From: Prostheceraeus crozeri
Lineage: Eukaryota; Platyhelminthes; Polycladida; Euryleptidae
Length of the DNA stretch: 64,000 bases
Reading direction: 5' to 3'
NCBI GenBank assembly: GCA_907163375.1
Contig: CAJQUW010002202.1
Span: 62,001 to 126,000, forward strand
Position numbers and translations under genes: made by a program. Position 1 is the first letter of the stretch. Each line of letters starts with the position of its first letter. Positions 32,033 through 43,715 of the stretch are shown here, piece after piece. Under the pieces are notes generated by a model. That model was given only the letters and a program-made list of their open reading frames with translations. It ran no database searches and was not told where the DNA came from.

Positions 32033-34860
32033 TTGCCAAACATGAATAGCCATTTTCGATGCCAATCTGGCCGATATTTGTCAGATATCCTCATTGAGTT
32101 GGAATTTGAAATTTCCTCGATCTGTAATGGATATCACAGGTGTGGACACATCAGAATCTCAACATGCAAACCTGGTATCATAGATTGCAGTCGAATAGCT
32201 GGCTGTCCATGCCCGGTGGACAATTGCCCTGAAATGATTGCTTCCTCGATGGTAACTCGACATTTGGAAAAGCACTGTTCTGGATTTCTTCCCGGAGAAG
32301 TTCATGATTCTTGGCTCTTTCAGCATCGTCATTATATTTGCAAATGCAATCGAATTTTTGCAGAGTCATTTCGGTCTAGACATAGCTCAAAGTGTGCGTC
32401 TCAACAAGCAAGTCAATCATCTACCACAGTTGAGCCTGGTGCTGATTCAAATCACCTTTTCAAGCTACCTTGCTTAGACGAGATCATGCGACTTCAAAGA
32501 CCAACACTAAAATTTGTGCCAAAGCACGTCAAAAATTTGGTTATGTTCTCTCGGAATCCATCAAACAAGTTATCAATGAAAACTCCGTTGATTCGCAGAC
32601 TACATCTGTAAGTTGCTTATGCTTCCTAAATGCGTGTTGCCGTCCTCCAAGCGTGCAGGAAAGAAACATCAACACAAAACTTCAATCAACATTTTATGTG
32701 ACAAATGGTGCAACGGTCAACTAGAAGAATTATGGGAACAACAAAAGCTAAGTCAAAATCACCATCTCTTTCAGAACCAAGATCAAGAAGTTCTCAAGAA
32801 GAACTCTTGCTAAAATTCTGTGCTAAAATTGCGCAGTCATTGATCAGGCTGAAGATGGACTATATGGAAAAGCGTGCTGCATCTTGTCCTCGAGCGGGTT
32901 ATGCCCAAATAGTAACATTACATGGACCAAGCTGAACGACAAGCATCGCAAAGTTCCTCCTCCATCCGTTTCAGAATATTCCAATGAGACTGAATTGCTG
33001 CAGTTGTCTGCATCTTTTGACATTATGGAGATTTTACGCTCGTTTCCCCAGGCTACAGCTTGTGGGCCTTCCGGTCTTCGGGTTCAACACTTGATCAACG
33101 CATGTGAAGCTGTTTTGCCAATAAATTCAAAGACACCTTAAAGCATTTGATCAACCTCCTTATTTCTGGAAAGTCTCCTGTTGATTTAGCGCAAGATATT
33201 GCAGGTGGAAATCTTGCAGCTTTGAAAAAGACGAAAGGGAACAGTTGGGATGTCAGACCAATCGTCGTAGGAGAGGTTATACGCCGCTTGACAGCTAAAT
33301 ACAGCCGTAGTGTTATACGTCAAGAAGTCATGACATATTTCTTGCCTCTACAGATGGGAGTTTCCTGGAAAAATGGAACAGAAAATATCATCCATCGCAC
33401 TAGGGCAGTGACTCGCGATCACTGGAATGACCCTGACTTCTGCATTTTAAAAGTGGACAAGACCAATGCCTTCAATTCGGAGATCCGGAAATGGATTACC
33501 TGGTGCTATAGTTGTCAACCTTTTCTGTGGCATTCAATGGGACGTATCTCGTCATGTCAAGGCGTTCAACAGGGCGATCCGCTCTGTCCTTTTCTCTTTG
33601 CCTTAGCATTGCATCCAGTTATCAAAGCAATTAAATCTTCTTGCTCATCACTTCATCATTGTTGGTATCTGGATGACGGCATCCTAGCTGGAAAGAAAGA
33701 AGAAGTGCTAAAGGCATGCGAAGTTTTAAGTTCGCAGGGTGGTTATATAGGACTGAAGCTACAGACTAAGAAATGTGAGCTGCTTCGTAAAGGCAAGTTT
33801 GATGATTTCAGTCATGATTTCCTAAAATTTAATTCACCCAATTTCGAGATACTCGGATCACCCGTCGGAGATCACAACTTCTGCTCCGAATTTGTAGAGA
33901 AAAAACGTGTAGAATCCTTGCAGCTACTGAATAACATTTCTCGGTTACGGGATCCACAGGTTTCTCTTTCTCTGCTGAGGACATGTGGCGGGTTTTGTAG
34001 GATGACTCATTTGGCAAGAACTGTTCCACCTAAATACACCCAGAAAGTGTTCGGAGAATTCGACACTGACGTTCGAAAATGTCTAGAGGAAAGTGTTGCC
34101 ATCGAGCTATCGGAAGAGGTTTGGATCCAATCCCAACTAAAATTATGTTCTGGTGGACTAGGTCTTCGGTCAACAATGAGAGATTCTTTAACAGCCTATC
34201 TTACATCGCTTTGTGCATTATATCCCGCTGTGAATATCAAGAACAATGCCACAACGTGCGACTCTTGTCTTAAGGCAATTTCTTTATATAATTAGATAGT
34301 AGAAGAGCAAAAACATATTGCCAATGATTTCTTTACTTCATCTACGCCTTTACAAAAATATTTGTCAGCTTTTATTGACTCTAGACTGCACAAGACTTTA
34401 ATGACCAGTGCAAGCCATACACATTAAATTCGGTTACACTCGGTCAGTTCACCTGATGCGGCTACATGGTTAACCGCTGTTCCATCATCTGGTTTGGGCT
34501 TCAGACTATCCCCCGAATAATTTTAAGTTCTGATGGAATGGTGGCTCGGTTTACCAATGACAACTGGTAAAACTCTGTTTCCAAGATGTCCAGGAGTTTC
34601 ATTAGATCCGTTGGACCATCACGCTTTGACATGTAAGCGGGGAAGCTTTGTTACAAGATGACATAATGCTCTCCGTGATGAGTTATACCAAATCTGCTAA
34701 TGGGCAAGCCTTCGACCTGCTCTCGAAAAAGGCGCTGGTTGCGGTCACTCGGAGTCTAATAGAAGACTAGTGGACATTCTTCTGCCAGATTGGAGTCTTG
34801 GTCGTCCAGCAGCAGTTGACTTAACTGTTGTGCATCCGCTCAGCAACAACTCTGAATCAG
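32033..34860 (+). pseudogene. Retroelement with Cys/His N-terminus, YLDD reverse transcriptase and RLE-like C-terminus
   Basis: The N-terminal part (32033-32611) has Cys/His patterns (CPVDNCPE...TRHLEKHC and CKCNRIF...RHSSKC). The RT follows: SFPQATACGPSGLR (about 33050), FCILKVDKTNAFNS (about 33440), GVQQGDPLCPFLFALALHP (about 33555) and WYLDDGILAG (about 33662), so YLDD instead of YADD. After a region with GGLGLRS, short frames give DAATWLTAVPSSGLGFRLS, DPLDHHALTCKRG, TRHNALRDEL, VDILLPDW and GRPAAVDLTVVHPL (to about 34845). That last P-D/D-x-T pattern resembles a restriction-like endonuclease active site of the kind used by R2/CRE/NeSL-type LINEs (inference). Several frame breaks. Confidence 0.6.
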
Positions 34861-34891
34861 GTGCGAGCACAACAGATATATATGTGTATGT

Positions 34892-35597
34892 GTATTTGTA
34901 TCACGCCATGAATTCTGCATATAAACCCCTGAATTTACCTTTACTTGTGTTTGCCGCTGAAGATGGAATGATTTTACATTCCGAAACATGTTTGGTTGAG
35001 AGAAAACTTAGCTTTTCCTTCAAAAAATATTATGAAGTTGGGTCAATTATGTTTGAAATATATATATATAAGAAAAGGTTGAAAATTCAAAATGGCGAAT
35101 AAATACATAAAAGAAAAGTTCCCAAATGAAAAACAATCAAAAACACAGGGTTGATCCCCACCGGTATCGTCCGTTTCATAGACTTCTCAAGGGATTGATT
35201 AATGAATATGTATATTTTAAATATCAGAGCACAAGTTAGTTACATAGTCTTAAGTAATTACAGACATGAACATGGGTTAATGAAATCCCCTATAGTTAGA
35301 TATCTGTTGTTGATAACTGGAGTCCATTTCTCTATGATAGTTTCAAACCTTTTCTCAGCATAACTCTCATTCCTTCTATTAATATTCCTCCATTGATTTT
35401 CATTATTGATTGGTTTTTCTTTCCAATTGTTGCGATTATTATACATTCCATATTGAGTATTAAAGTGATAGTTTCTTCTACTAGTTTGATTATTTCTATT
35501 ATTTGGCCTTTTATTTGAATATTGAGGTTTTGAACATTGATTGATCGATGAATATTTTGGTAACTATTTTATTAATTATATTTTATTTTTTGATGAC
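34892..35597 (+). repeat. Left arm of a ~1-kb palindrome, outer part
   Basis: Reverse complement of about 47200-47880 with small differences (a ~30-bp extra stretch near 35560). The arm continues at 46194-46540 on the far side of the Ty3/gypsy insertion. It contains a hammerhead-like motif, a TA-repeat, ATGGCGAAT (35092-35100) and the 3' part of the coiled-coil ORF in reverse orientation. Confidence 0.8.
34953..34996 (+). ncRNA. Hammerhead-ribozyme-like fold in a Penelope-type end
   Basis: CTGAAGA (34957-34963), stem II GGAATG/CATTCC with a 6-nt loop, GAAA (34983-34986), two-base-pair stem III AC/GU around a 2-nt loop, U34992 at the cleavage position, and stem I GCCG/UGGU. This fits the minimal type I hammerhead known from Penelope-like elements. 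ATGGCGAAT follows about 100 nt later, as it does near the hammerhead-like site at 50755. Confidence 0.55.
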
Positions 35598-35603
35598 TAT
35601 TGT

Positions 35604-35893
35604 GGTATTAGTAGAACTCGTCATTGTTACGTATTGCACCAAGTATATTTACCAAATTGCAATATACAAGCAGGGACAAATCTATAGACAACAAGAGTCC
35701 GATTACTAATCAACCACTATCTCGATAACACTAAATCATGCTATAATGAAGTCATGGCAATAGAATTAAACTTGAATGATGTGTAACGTAGTTATCTAAC
35801 AGTACAGTGATGATCTATGATTTCCTTGTACAACATATAACTTGTAACGCAGCTATCTTACAATGCACACTGTACCATTGATAAATCCATTAC
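35604..35893 (-). repeat. Ty3/gypsy 3' LTR
   Basis: About 290 bp, nearly identical to 45897-46193. A purine-rich tract (reading AGGGGG on the minus strand) adjoins its inner edge, as expected of a polypurine tract next to the 3' LTR. Confidence 0.85.
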
Positions 35894-36183
35894 CCCCTAA
35901 AAAACAAAAGAAAACAACAAGCTAATTTGTATCAATTCCGTATCGCACAGTTCTTTTACGTTCCCTTCTAGGATATCTTTTATTCCTCTGTTCTTGGTTA
36001 TTCTGACTGTTGATTTTAGTTATTGATGATATACTCGTGAATGATAATTTCTCCCTGTCGCTTCTTTCAGTTGGCTGGCCCCTCTTCAGATGATAGTAAT
36101 TTCTTTCTATGACATTCCCATTCTCTAAATGTTCTAATCGAAAAGATCAATTGAACAATCTTTTTGTGATTTTGTATGGTCCG

Positions 36184-36786
36184 TCATATCTTGGAAATTG
36201 TATTCCCTTTTTTTACTGAAAATATCTTCGCCATCACCACGTCCCCTTCCTTGAAATTGTTTACAGCTTTTTGTTCTTTATTGGAAAGACTATCATGTTT
36301 CCTTCTTTGTTCTTCCACATAGCGTGCATGCTTCCTCAATTTTTCTATATATTCCACTTGTTCTAATTTCTTGTTCTGTCTTATACCTGTGGGCTTAGTA
36401 TCGGCAATCCAGACATTGGGCATTGTTCTTCCAAATATTATTTCATACGGTGTGAATCCTGCACTTCTATGCTTTCTGCACCGCATTGCTCTTTCTATCA
36501 GTGGCAGAACATCAGGCCAATCTCTTCCAGTGGAGGATACTGTTGCATAGAGCATGTCTTTCGTAGTTCGGAAAAATCTTTCAATCATTCCGTTTCCTTG
36601 TGGATAGTAAGGTGAAGACTTCGTTTTCTTTATCTTTAATACCGAGCACAACTCAGTGATTATTTCATTTTCGAAACTTGTTTCTCTGTCCGAGTGCACC
36701 GACACTGGTGTTCCGAATACCGCAATCGAATTCTTCAGAAGGGCTTTTGCAACTTCCGTTGCTCGTGTGCTTCTCATCGGAACCAA
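36184..36786 (-). pseudogene. Ty3/gypsy integrase core (fossil part)
   Basis: Integrase catalytic-domain motifs: VSVHSDRETSFENEI, SPYYPQGNGMIERFFRT and the C-terminal GFTPYEIIFGR. The integrase inserts the element cDNA into the genome. Part of the broken element 35604-46193; the zinc-binding N-terminal piece is at 36931-37137. Confidence 0.85.
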
Positions 36787-37502
36787 AGCTATATATCTGG
36801 AATAGTTATCAATAATTCCTAAGAGATATTTTTCACCGTTCGTACTTGAAGGTAGCGGACGAGCTATATCAAGTAATATTTTTTCAAATGGAAAGTTACT
36901 TGTTAGCGAATTTGCTTCATGCTTGACAACTTAACTAGTTTTCCTTTTTGCACAGAATTTACACGATGCCGCATTTATCTTTACATCCAGCGACATACCT
37001 GGCCAATAAAATCTTTCTTTTATTACATCCATTGTTTTCGACAATCCTACATGCGCTAGAGATTCATGGATTGTTTGCATATACTCTTTTCTTTTCACCT
37101 TAAGTATTACTAGCCGGTATGATTCTTCATGTGACACGTAATACCTCTGGTCGTGGTCGTGAACGGTTGCGTCTGGCGTGACTTGGCTCTGAAGAAGTGT
37201 TTTTGGTCTCTGTAGTGTGTTTTCGGTGGCTACCCTTGGAATTTTTTATATCAAATTCTCGGTCTCTGACTTGTGCATCTTCTCCTGGTCGTTGCCTCGT
37301 CCGAAATTGTCCCATTCATTCGCTATTGTGGAATATGTGTATTGTGATCCTTCTTCTTCATGTGTGAATTGTGCTCCACGATAGTGTTTGCGGACGAGAT
37401 ACTTTGCTTGTCTGAAGTCGTCGTCATAATTAAATCGATCAAAGGCAAGCAGCTTTTCCAACTTTTACGGTTATCTGAAAGTTATCAAGCGCATTGAAGT
37501 AT

Positions 37503-37575
37503 CTGCTGTCGTGGCGTAGTGGACGTGAATAGCTCCATCATGTGAAAGTCCTGAGTTCGAACCTCCCGAAGTAAC
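37503..37575 (+). promoter_or_regulatory. tRNA-like Pol III promoter pair in the LINE-D leader
   Basis: TGGCGTAGTGG (37512-37522) fits the A-box consensus TRGYNNANNNG and GTTCGAACC (37555-37563) fits the B-box GWTCRANNC. The 32-nt spacing is normal for a tRNA promoter. The tRNA cloverleaf is not convincing (weak T stem, no clear acceptor pairing), so this is tRNA-derived or tRNA-like rather than a tRNA gene. It ends about 20 nt before the ORF ATG. Confidence 0.6.
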
Positions 37576-37595
37576 TTTTTTTGCGGTGCAGCGAT

Positions 37596-40560
37596 ATGAA
37601 CAAACTGAACGTTCTGAGCTATAATGCCACTAGTATTCGTGGAAAGTTGCTGGATTTCAACAGCCATTTTGACGCTACTTCTGAATTCCAGATTATTTCC
37701 ATAACCGAAACTTGGCTAAATGATAGTGTGCTTGATGGAGAAATATTATTCAACTCAAATTATGCCATTCATCGAAGGGACAGAGACATTTCGGTATCAA
37801 ACAAAAAAGACGGTGGTGGAGTATTGATTGCTATTGATTCTAGCTACCCCAATATTCGGAGAAGAGATCTGGAGTATGATTGTGAGATAGTGTGGATTGA
37901 AATTCCTATTCGACAGAGTTCCAGGAAAGTTTTTGTAGGCACCGTATATCTGCCTCCATACGCGGATTCTGCTCTTATTAGCAGTTTTGAGGAATCTTTG
38001 GAAAAAGTATGCATCACCGCTGGCTGCAACGATTCCATCCTCCTTTTTGGTGACTTCAACATGTCTGATGCAAAATGGATAAAACATGATATCCATGCTG
38101 TATGCGCGAACCGTTTCGATGTATGTACGAAATCGTCCCGTCTTTTGAAGATTTTCAGCAGTTGTGATGTAACACAGCACAATATCCTACCAACATGCAC
38201 TGATAAACCGCTTGATTTAGTCGTTTCCAACGGTGTTCAAGTAACAGTTGACTATACTGACAATCCAACATCATCGACACATTCAGCCCTGGAAATTAGT
38301 GCTACCATTCCTCGTTTTTCACGTGTTTCTTCTACTCAACGAACCACATTCAATTTCAGGAAGGCTGATTTCGATCTCATCCGTCTGGTGTTTTCATTTT
38401 TGTGCTGGAATAATCTATTGAAGATGTCAAATGTAAATAGTGCAATGCAGTCATTCTACCAAGTTGTTTATGCTGTCTTGAATGAGTGTGTACCGACAGT
38501 TACTTTTAACAATCGACAGTATCCCTATTGGTATTCTGCAGAAATGATTGATTTAGTCCGTGAAAAAGAGAGAATGAGGAAGCGATTCAAGGCCTCTGGT
38601 TGTAATAAGGCATCAAGTGAATATCAAGAGTTTCGACGTCTTCGTTCTGAAGTCAAGACATTCCAGAAACAGTGCCATGCAGAGTATGTTCAGCGTGTGG
38701 GGAATGAAATTAAAAGCAATCCTAAACGTTTTTGGTCATACGTTAAGTCTCTGAGATCAGATAGACGAATTCCGAATGTGATGACATATAATAATTCCCG
38801 TCACACAACTTTGAAAGCCATTGCTAAGGCTTTTTGCAATTACTTTGAGTCGGTTTTCATCATGTCTTCAAATATCCTCCCTGATTGTGACATGTGTTAC
38901 AATATGACTCAATTCCGATTGCCAAGAGCGACGCCTGATCAGATGAAGACAGAGATTTTAAAACTAAAAACTAGCTTGGCTAGTGGCTATGGGAATATTC
39001 CAACAATATTTCTCAAAGAATGTGCTGAGTCATTATGTATCCCTTTAACATGGATTTTTAATTTATCAGTATCCACTGGGGAGTACCCAGATCTCCTAAA
39101 GATGAACAATGTTGTGCCAGTTTTCAAGCAAAAAGGCAGTAAATCCTGTGTAGAGTCTTACCGTCCGATCTGCATACAACCTGTCATAAGTAAATTGTTT
39201 GAAAGAATCGTTAATGACGCGTTGAGAGATCATATTCGTGGCATTGTATGCGATGAACAGCATGGTTTTTGTCCAACGAAGTCAACTACTACCAACCTTC
39301 TAGAATACAAAGACTTCATATCATCTGCTTTTGATGACAACTCACAAGTACAAACCATCTACACAGATTTCAGCAAAGCATTTGATACTGTATCTCACGA
39401 ATATCTGCTTCTGAAGATGAAAAATCAATTTGGAATTGATGGCATGAGCATACGCGGGTTTCAAAGTTATCTTACTGGAAGATTTCAACGAGTCGTCTTG
39501 AGCGGTGTTGAATCACATTGGGCTGCAACAATATCTGGTGTACCTCAAGGCTCCATACTAGGCCCAACATTATTCATAATGTATGTAAATGATATTCCTT
39601 CTTATCTGCAAAGTAGTCACTGTCTGATGTACGCAGATGATCTGAAGATCTATAACAGGATTTCATCACTGAGAGACTGCATTGAACTCCAAAATGATCT
39701 AGATCGTTTGTTCAGTTGGTGTCAGAAATGGAAACTGTCACTTAATTTAAGTAAATGTCTTCATGTGAATTTCAGTTTGAAGCGTAGATTGAGTATTTCC
39801 TATCAGTATTGTATCGGTAATCATGTATTAGAAAGTGTTTCAAAAATCAAAGACCTTGGGGTTTATTTTTCTTGTAATTTCTCCTTTAGCGACCATGTAT
39901 GTTTTGCTGTGAATAAATCCTTCCGTATGCTAGGCTTCGTGAAAAGATTTTCTAAATCATTCCATGATGTTCACGTGCTTAAGACTTTGTACAACTCATA
40001 CATTCGTCCTTCGTTGGACTATTGCTCTCAAGTCTGGTCACCTAACACTATATGTATGATTGCAAAAATTGAAAGAGTCCAGAAACTTTTTGTAAAGTAT
40101 CTTTGTTACCAAAGTCATGAGAGTAGTGCATTTTCTTACGAGAGTTTGTGTCAACGTTTCAAACTTAACCACTCTCGAAAAACGTCGTGATGTTTCTGAC
40201 GTATTGCTATTTCATAAAATTGTTAACCAAAGAGTGAGTAGCAATTACTTGAGTTCAGCAATTTTTCTGAAAGTGCCTGTGAGACGAACCAGACGTACTG
40301 ACCTATTTACATCCAAAGGAAAGTGTCGATTGCTCATTCGGAAACATGATTTTGTTCCTAGAGTCACTCAAATGGCCAATCAACTTCATGACATCGACTT
40401 TTTACATGACTCTGCGTGTTGCATAAAGCGAAAAATATTAGTCTGTGGCTTGTGCTCCTTTGGATTTCTGTCTTTATTTCCTCCGATTATTTTTGTCTTT
40501 TTACTACTCGTATATTTGAACTTTTATCAATCGTGTATGGTGACTATTCCTGGCCTTTAG
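37596..40560 (+). CDS. LINE-D endonuclease and reverse transcriptase, one frameshift near the end
   Basis: Starts at the ATG 37596 (MNKLNVLSYNATSIRGK). The endonuclease domain (ITETWL ~35, GDFNMSDAKW ~151, STHSALEIS ~225) is followed by RT motifs (LASGYGNIPTIFLKE, YRPICI, DFSKAFDT ~590, SGVPQGSILGPTLF ~647, MYADDLKIY ~678, IKDLGVYF) and a C-terminal YIRPSLDYCSQVWSP region. The frame runs to 40190. Shortly before that a frame change moves the C-terminus (TLEKRRDVSDVLLFHKIVN) into the frame 40117-40560. CR1/jockey-like by motif style. No ORF1 is present in the 5' region. Confidence 0.85.
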
Positions 40561-41003
40561 CTGTTGTCATCTTTCAAATAAATTCAAATTCAATAATACA
40601 ACAGACCACCTCGAAAACGCAGTTTCTCTCTTTTCTTCCATAGAACCTTGCTATTTTGATTGATAAGTTCAACAGGCTTCGCTTCGTTAACTCTACCTGA
40701 TTTCAACAATTGAATTATTACTTTCAAATCGTCGTCCGATTCTTGATCGAGTTCCTCCTCCCATGTTACCATTCTCCAGCAAAATATTTTGTTATTATCG
40801 CTGTCTCCTTGCAGTATCTTAACATTTCTTTTCTGTTTTGGTTCATTGTGTTTTATTTGGCATTGTTTACACTCCGGGAGTCGAGACATAGCATCTGCGT
40901 TTACATGCTGTTCACCAGGTCGATATTTCACATCCATGTCATATATTTCCAAATCTTGTCGCCAACGGCAGTATTGACTGGTGTTAGGCTCTTTCCATTT
41001 TAA

Positions 41004-42580
41004 TAACTCCAGTTCAGAGCAGTGGAAATCTGAATGATAAGTTTTCGTCAGTTTTTGGCGCTAGCGATATCCATTTCCATAAAGATGCTCGTCCTGACTC
41101 CTGTCATACTTGTCCTTCGGTTACTGAATTTCAAGTGTACAGTTTAATGAAGAGCTATAAGTCCAATTCATCTGGCCCTGACGGTATTCGCGGGTATTTC
41201 GCAGATATTCTTGCCGGGCCTCTTGCTCATGTCTATAATCGTTGTCTGAATGCCAATCTTTTTCCTCTAGCGTGGAAACTTGCAGACATTCTTCCTATCC
41301 CAAAAGGAAAGAGTGATTATCGGCCTATCTCGCTGCTACCTTTTCCAAGCAAGGTTTCGAGAAGATTATTCGGGATTTCATTTTGTTACCGCACTTAAAG
41401 AATAGCCTTGACCCTCGACAGTTTGGCTTTATACCTGGCAACCTCGGGGGCTGCACGAATGCACTCCTAACCCTTCGTTTGACAATCCTGCAACATATTA
41501 CTGCTCGCACTTCTAACTCTGTACAATTGTTAGCTGTTGACTTCAGAAAAGCCTTTGGCAGTCTAAGCCACCTGACTCTTCTCAATAATTTGATCCAACA
41601 ATTTCATCTTCAACCATATGTTGTTTGTTTGATAGAAAGTTTTCTGTCTCGTCGATTCCAGCGTGTTGTATCTTCTGATTGTAGTAGCCCGTGGAAGCCT
41701 GTTTCAAGTGGCGTTCCTCAGGGTTCGGTTTTAGGACCGCTACTGTTTGTCAGTTTGATCAATGATTTACCGAATTTTTTTAATACTCGTGTGATTGCAT
41801 ATGCTGATGACATAACTTTGCTGCATCTTGTGGATGATAATGCTTGCTCTTTTCAAACTGATGTGGATGATTTTTGTGCCTAGGTTAGAACAAAAAAGCT
41901 TGTGATAAATGTAGACAAGACGAAATGCATGTCTATTTCAAGAAATGTGTCAAATAAACCTGTGATTAATATACATGTAAATGACTCGTGTATCGAGCAA
42001 GTTGATTCGGTCAAAGTGCTTGGTGTGCATTTTGAAAATGACCTTCGTTGGGACAAACGTTTTAGTGAGCTACATAAACGGTGTTGTCGCACCATGTCTT
42101 TTATTAAGAAACTCAGAAGCAACCGCAACAAGAGTGCTGTTATCTGGCAAACCTATGTCAGCTTGGTTTTTTCACAAATTTTGTATTCATGGCCTGTAAT
42201 ATGTGACTTTCGCCAGAAACACATGAAGAAGATCTACAAAATTGATAGATTAGCGAGAAGATGGGCAGGAACTGGACTGCGGAACAACAGTAATGTGCAT
42301 GAAATGCTTCAAAGACCTTGCATAAAACTAGCCAGGAAAGTTGCTAGTAACAGATATTGTCACCCGTTGTCACAGTTTTCCACCTTTCGTAGCAATAGCA
42401 TGTATGATCTTCGACAAACAAGAATAATGTTCCCTGTTAAACGTTCCTCTGCACTGTACACCAATTCTTTTGTCAAGTATTCAAAATGTGTTTGAGAAGT
42501 TGTATCACAAAATAATGTCATATACCGCTTTTGTATTGACAGTGAATAAAGCATTTTTTCTTTTCTTTCTTTCTTTTCTT
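41004..42580 (+). pseudogene. LINE-E, 5'-truncated LINE inserted in the gypsy RNase H
   Basis: RT only: SNSSGPDGIRGY, DYRPISLLPFPSK, DFRKAFGSLSH, SSGVPQGSVLGPLLF, AYADDITLLHL, VKVLGVHFENDLRW, then a C-terminal region to 42495 (FVKYSKCV). Frame change near 41385 and one TAG at about 41881. The tail AATAAAGC is followed by CTTTT repeats to 42580. A short TTAA duplication lies at both edges, and the gypsy RNase H frame resumes exactly on each side. No endonuclease domain, inactive. Confidence 0.8.
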
Positions 42581-43715
42581 AACCAACATAATGCTCGATG
42601 ATATGTTCTGATGGTGAACTTGCGACACAACAGGTAATGTTTGAAGTACGTCACAAAGTAATGTATGGACAATAATTCCTTTCTTGTAATACAATATTGT
42701 TTTTCTGACTGACTCATCTTTCTCGATGCATAGGCAATCACTTTTTCGTCTGATCCTTGAATTTGGGATAACACAGACCCTATACAATCGTGGCTAGCAT
42801 CTGTGTCTAGAATAAACGTTCCAAATTGTGTTGGGAAACTGAGGACGGGTGCTGATATCAATGCATCCTTAAGTTTTTTAAACTATATATTCAAGTTCTC
42901 ATCCCAAATCAATGTAGTTTTTTCCTCTTAACTTTTTGATTCCATTTCTCTTTACATGCATTTTGCAGTGGTTTTACAATGATCGCATAATTTTTTATGA
43001 ATTTGCGATAGTAGCCACAAAGACCTATAAATGATCTTAAATGTTCAACTGTTTTTGGAGTAGGCCATGATTTAATTTTCTCAGTCTTTTGTGGATCCGT
43101 TTCAACTCCGTTACTTGAAACCTTGTGTCCCAAGTAACAAACCTCTGATTTTAAAAATTTACATTTCCAAGGTGACAATTTTACACCTGACATACGAATT
43201 CTTGTGAATATCGTTCTAAGCCGCTTTATATGCTCATCCAAGTCTTTTGAAAATATTAATATGTCATCAAGATAAATCAAACATTCATGCCATTTCTCTT
43301 TCTCGAAAATCTTGTGCATTAGGCGTTGAAATGTTGCTGGTGCTGTTGAAATACCCATAGGCATTCTGAGGAATTCCCAATGGTTGGTACGAGTACTAAA
43401 TGCCGTTTTACCAATGTCTTCTTTTTTCATCGGAATGTTATAGTATCCTGAAGATAAATCTAGCGTTGAAAATAATGAAGAACCATTTAAAGTATCCATC
43501 AATTGATTTGCGTTTGGAATTGGAAATATAGGTCTTTTTGCAACAGAATTTAATCTCCGGTAATCGATAGTCAAACGAATATCACAATTCTTCTTAGGTA
43601 TTACCACCAACGGTGCGTTCCAAGGTGACTCACTTGGTCTTACAATTTCCTTTTCTGCTAATTCTTGTATTAGTTTATCCACTTTATCTTCCACTTTATT
43701 CTTTGATATGAACAA
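42505..43715 (-). pseudogene. Ty3/gypsy reverse transcriptase and RNase H (fossil part)
   Basis: RT motifs WNAPLVVIPKK, RLTIDYRRLN, FSTLDLSSGYYNI and CLIYLDDILIFS (YLDD active site), followed by RNase H sequence (ILDTDASHDCIGSVLSQ, SRKMSQSEKQY). The RNase H domain is interrupted by the LINE at 41004-42580. Part of the element 35604-46193. Confidence 0.85.

Larger units (their letters stand above)
37144..40594 (+). mobile_element. LINE-D, APE-type LINE inserted in the gypsy element
   Basis: A TAATA target duplication (37139-37143 and 40594-40598) brackets 3.45 kb. A ~450-nt leader with a Pol III A-box/B-box pair precedes one large ORF (37596 to ~40560) and an A/T-rich tail (CAAATAAATTCAAATTCAA). 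The host gypsy coding sequence continues on both sides, which fixes the boundaries. Nearly intact. Confidence 0.85.

Noticed and set aside
37503-37575. A functional tRNA gene
   Set aside because: A and B boxes are good, but the acceptor and T stems do not pair convincingly, and the segment lies within a retroposed unit.
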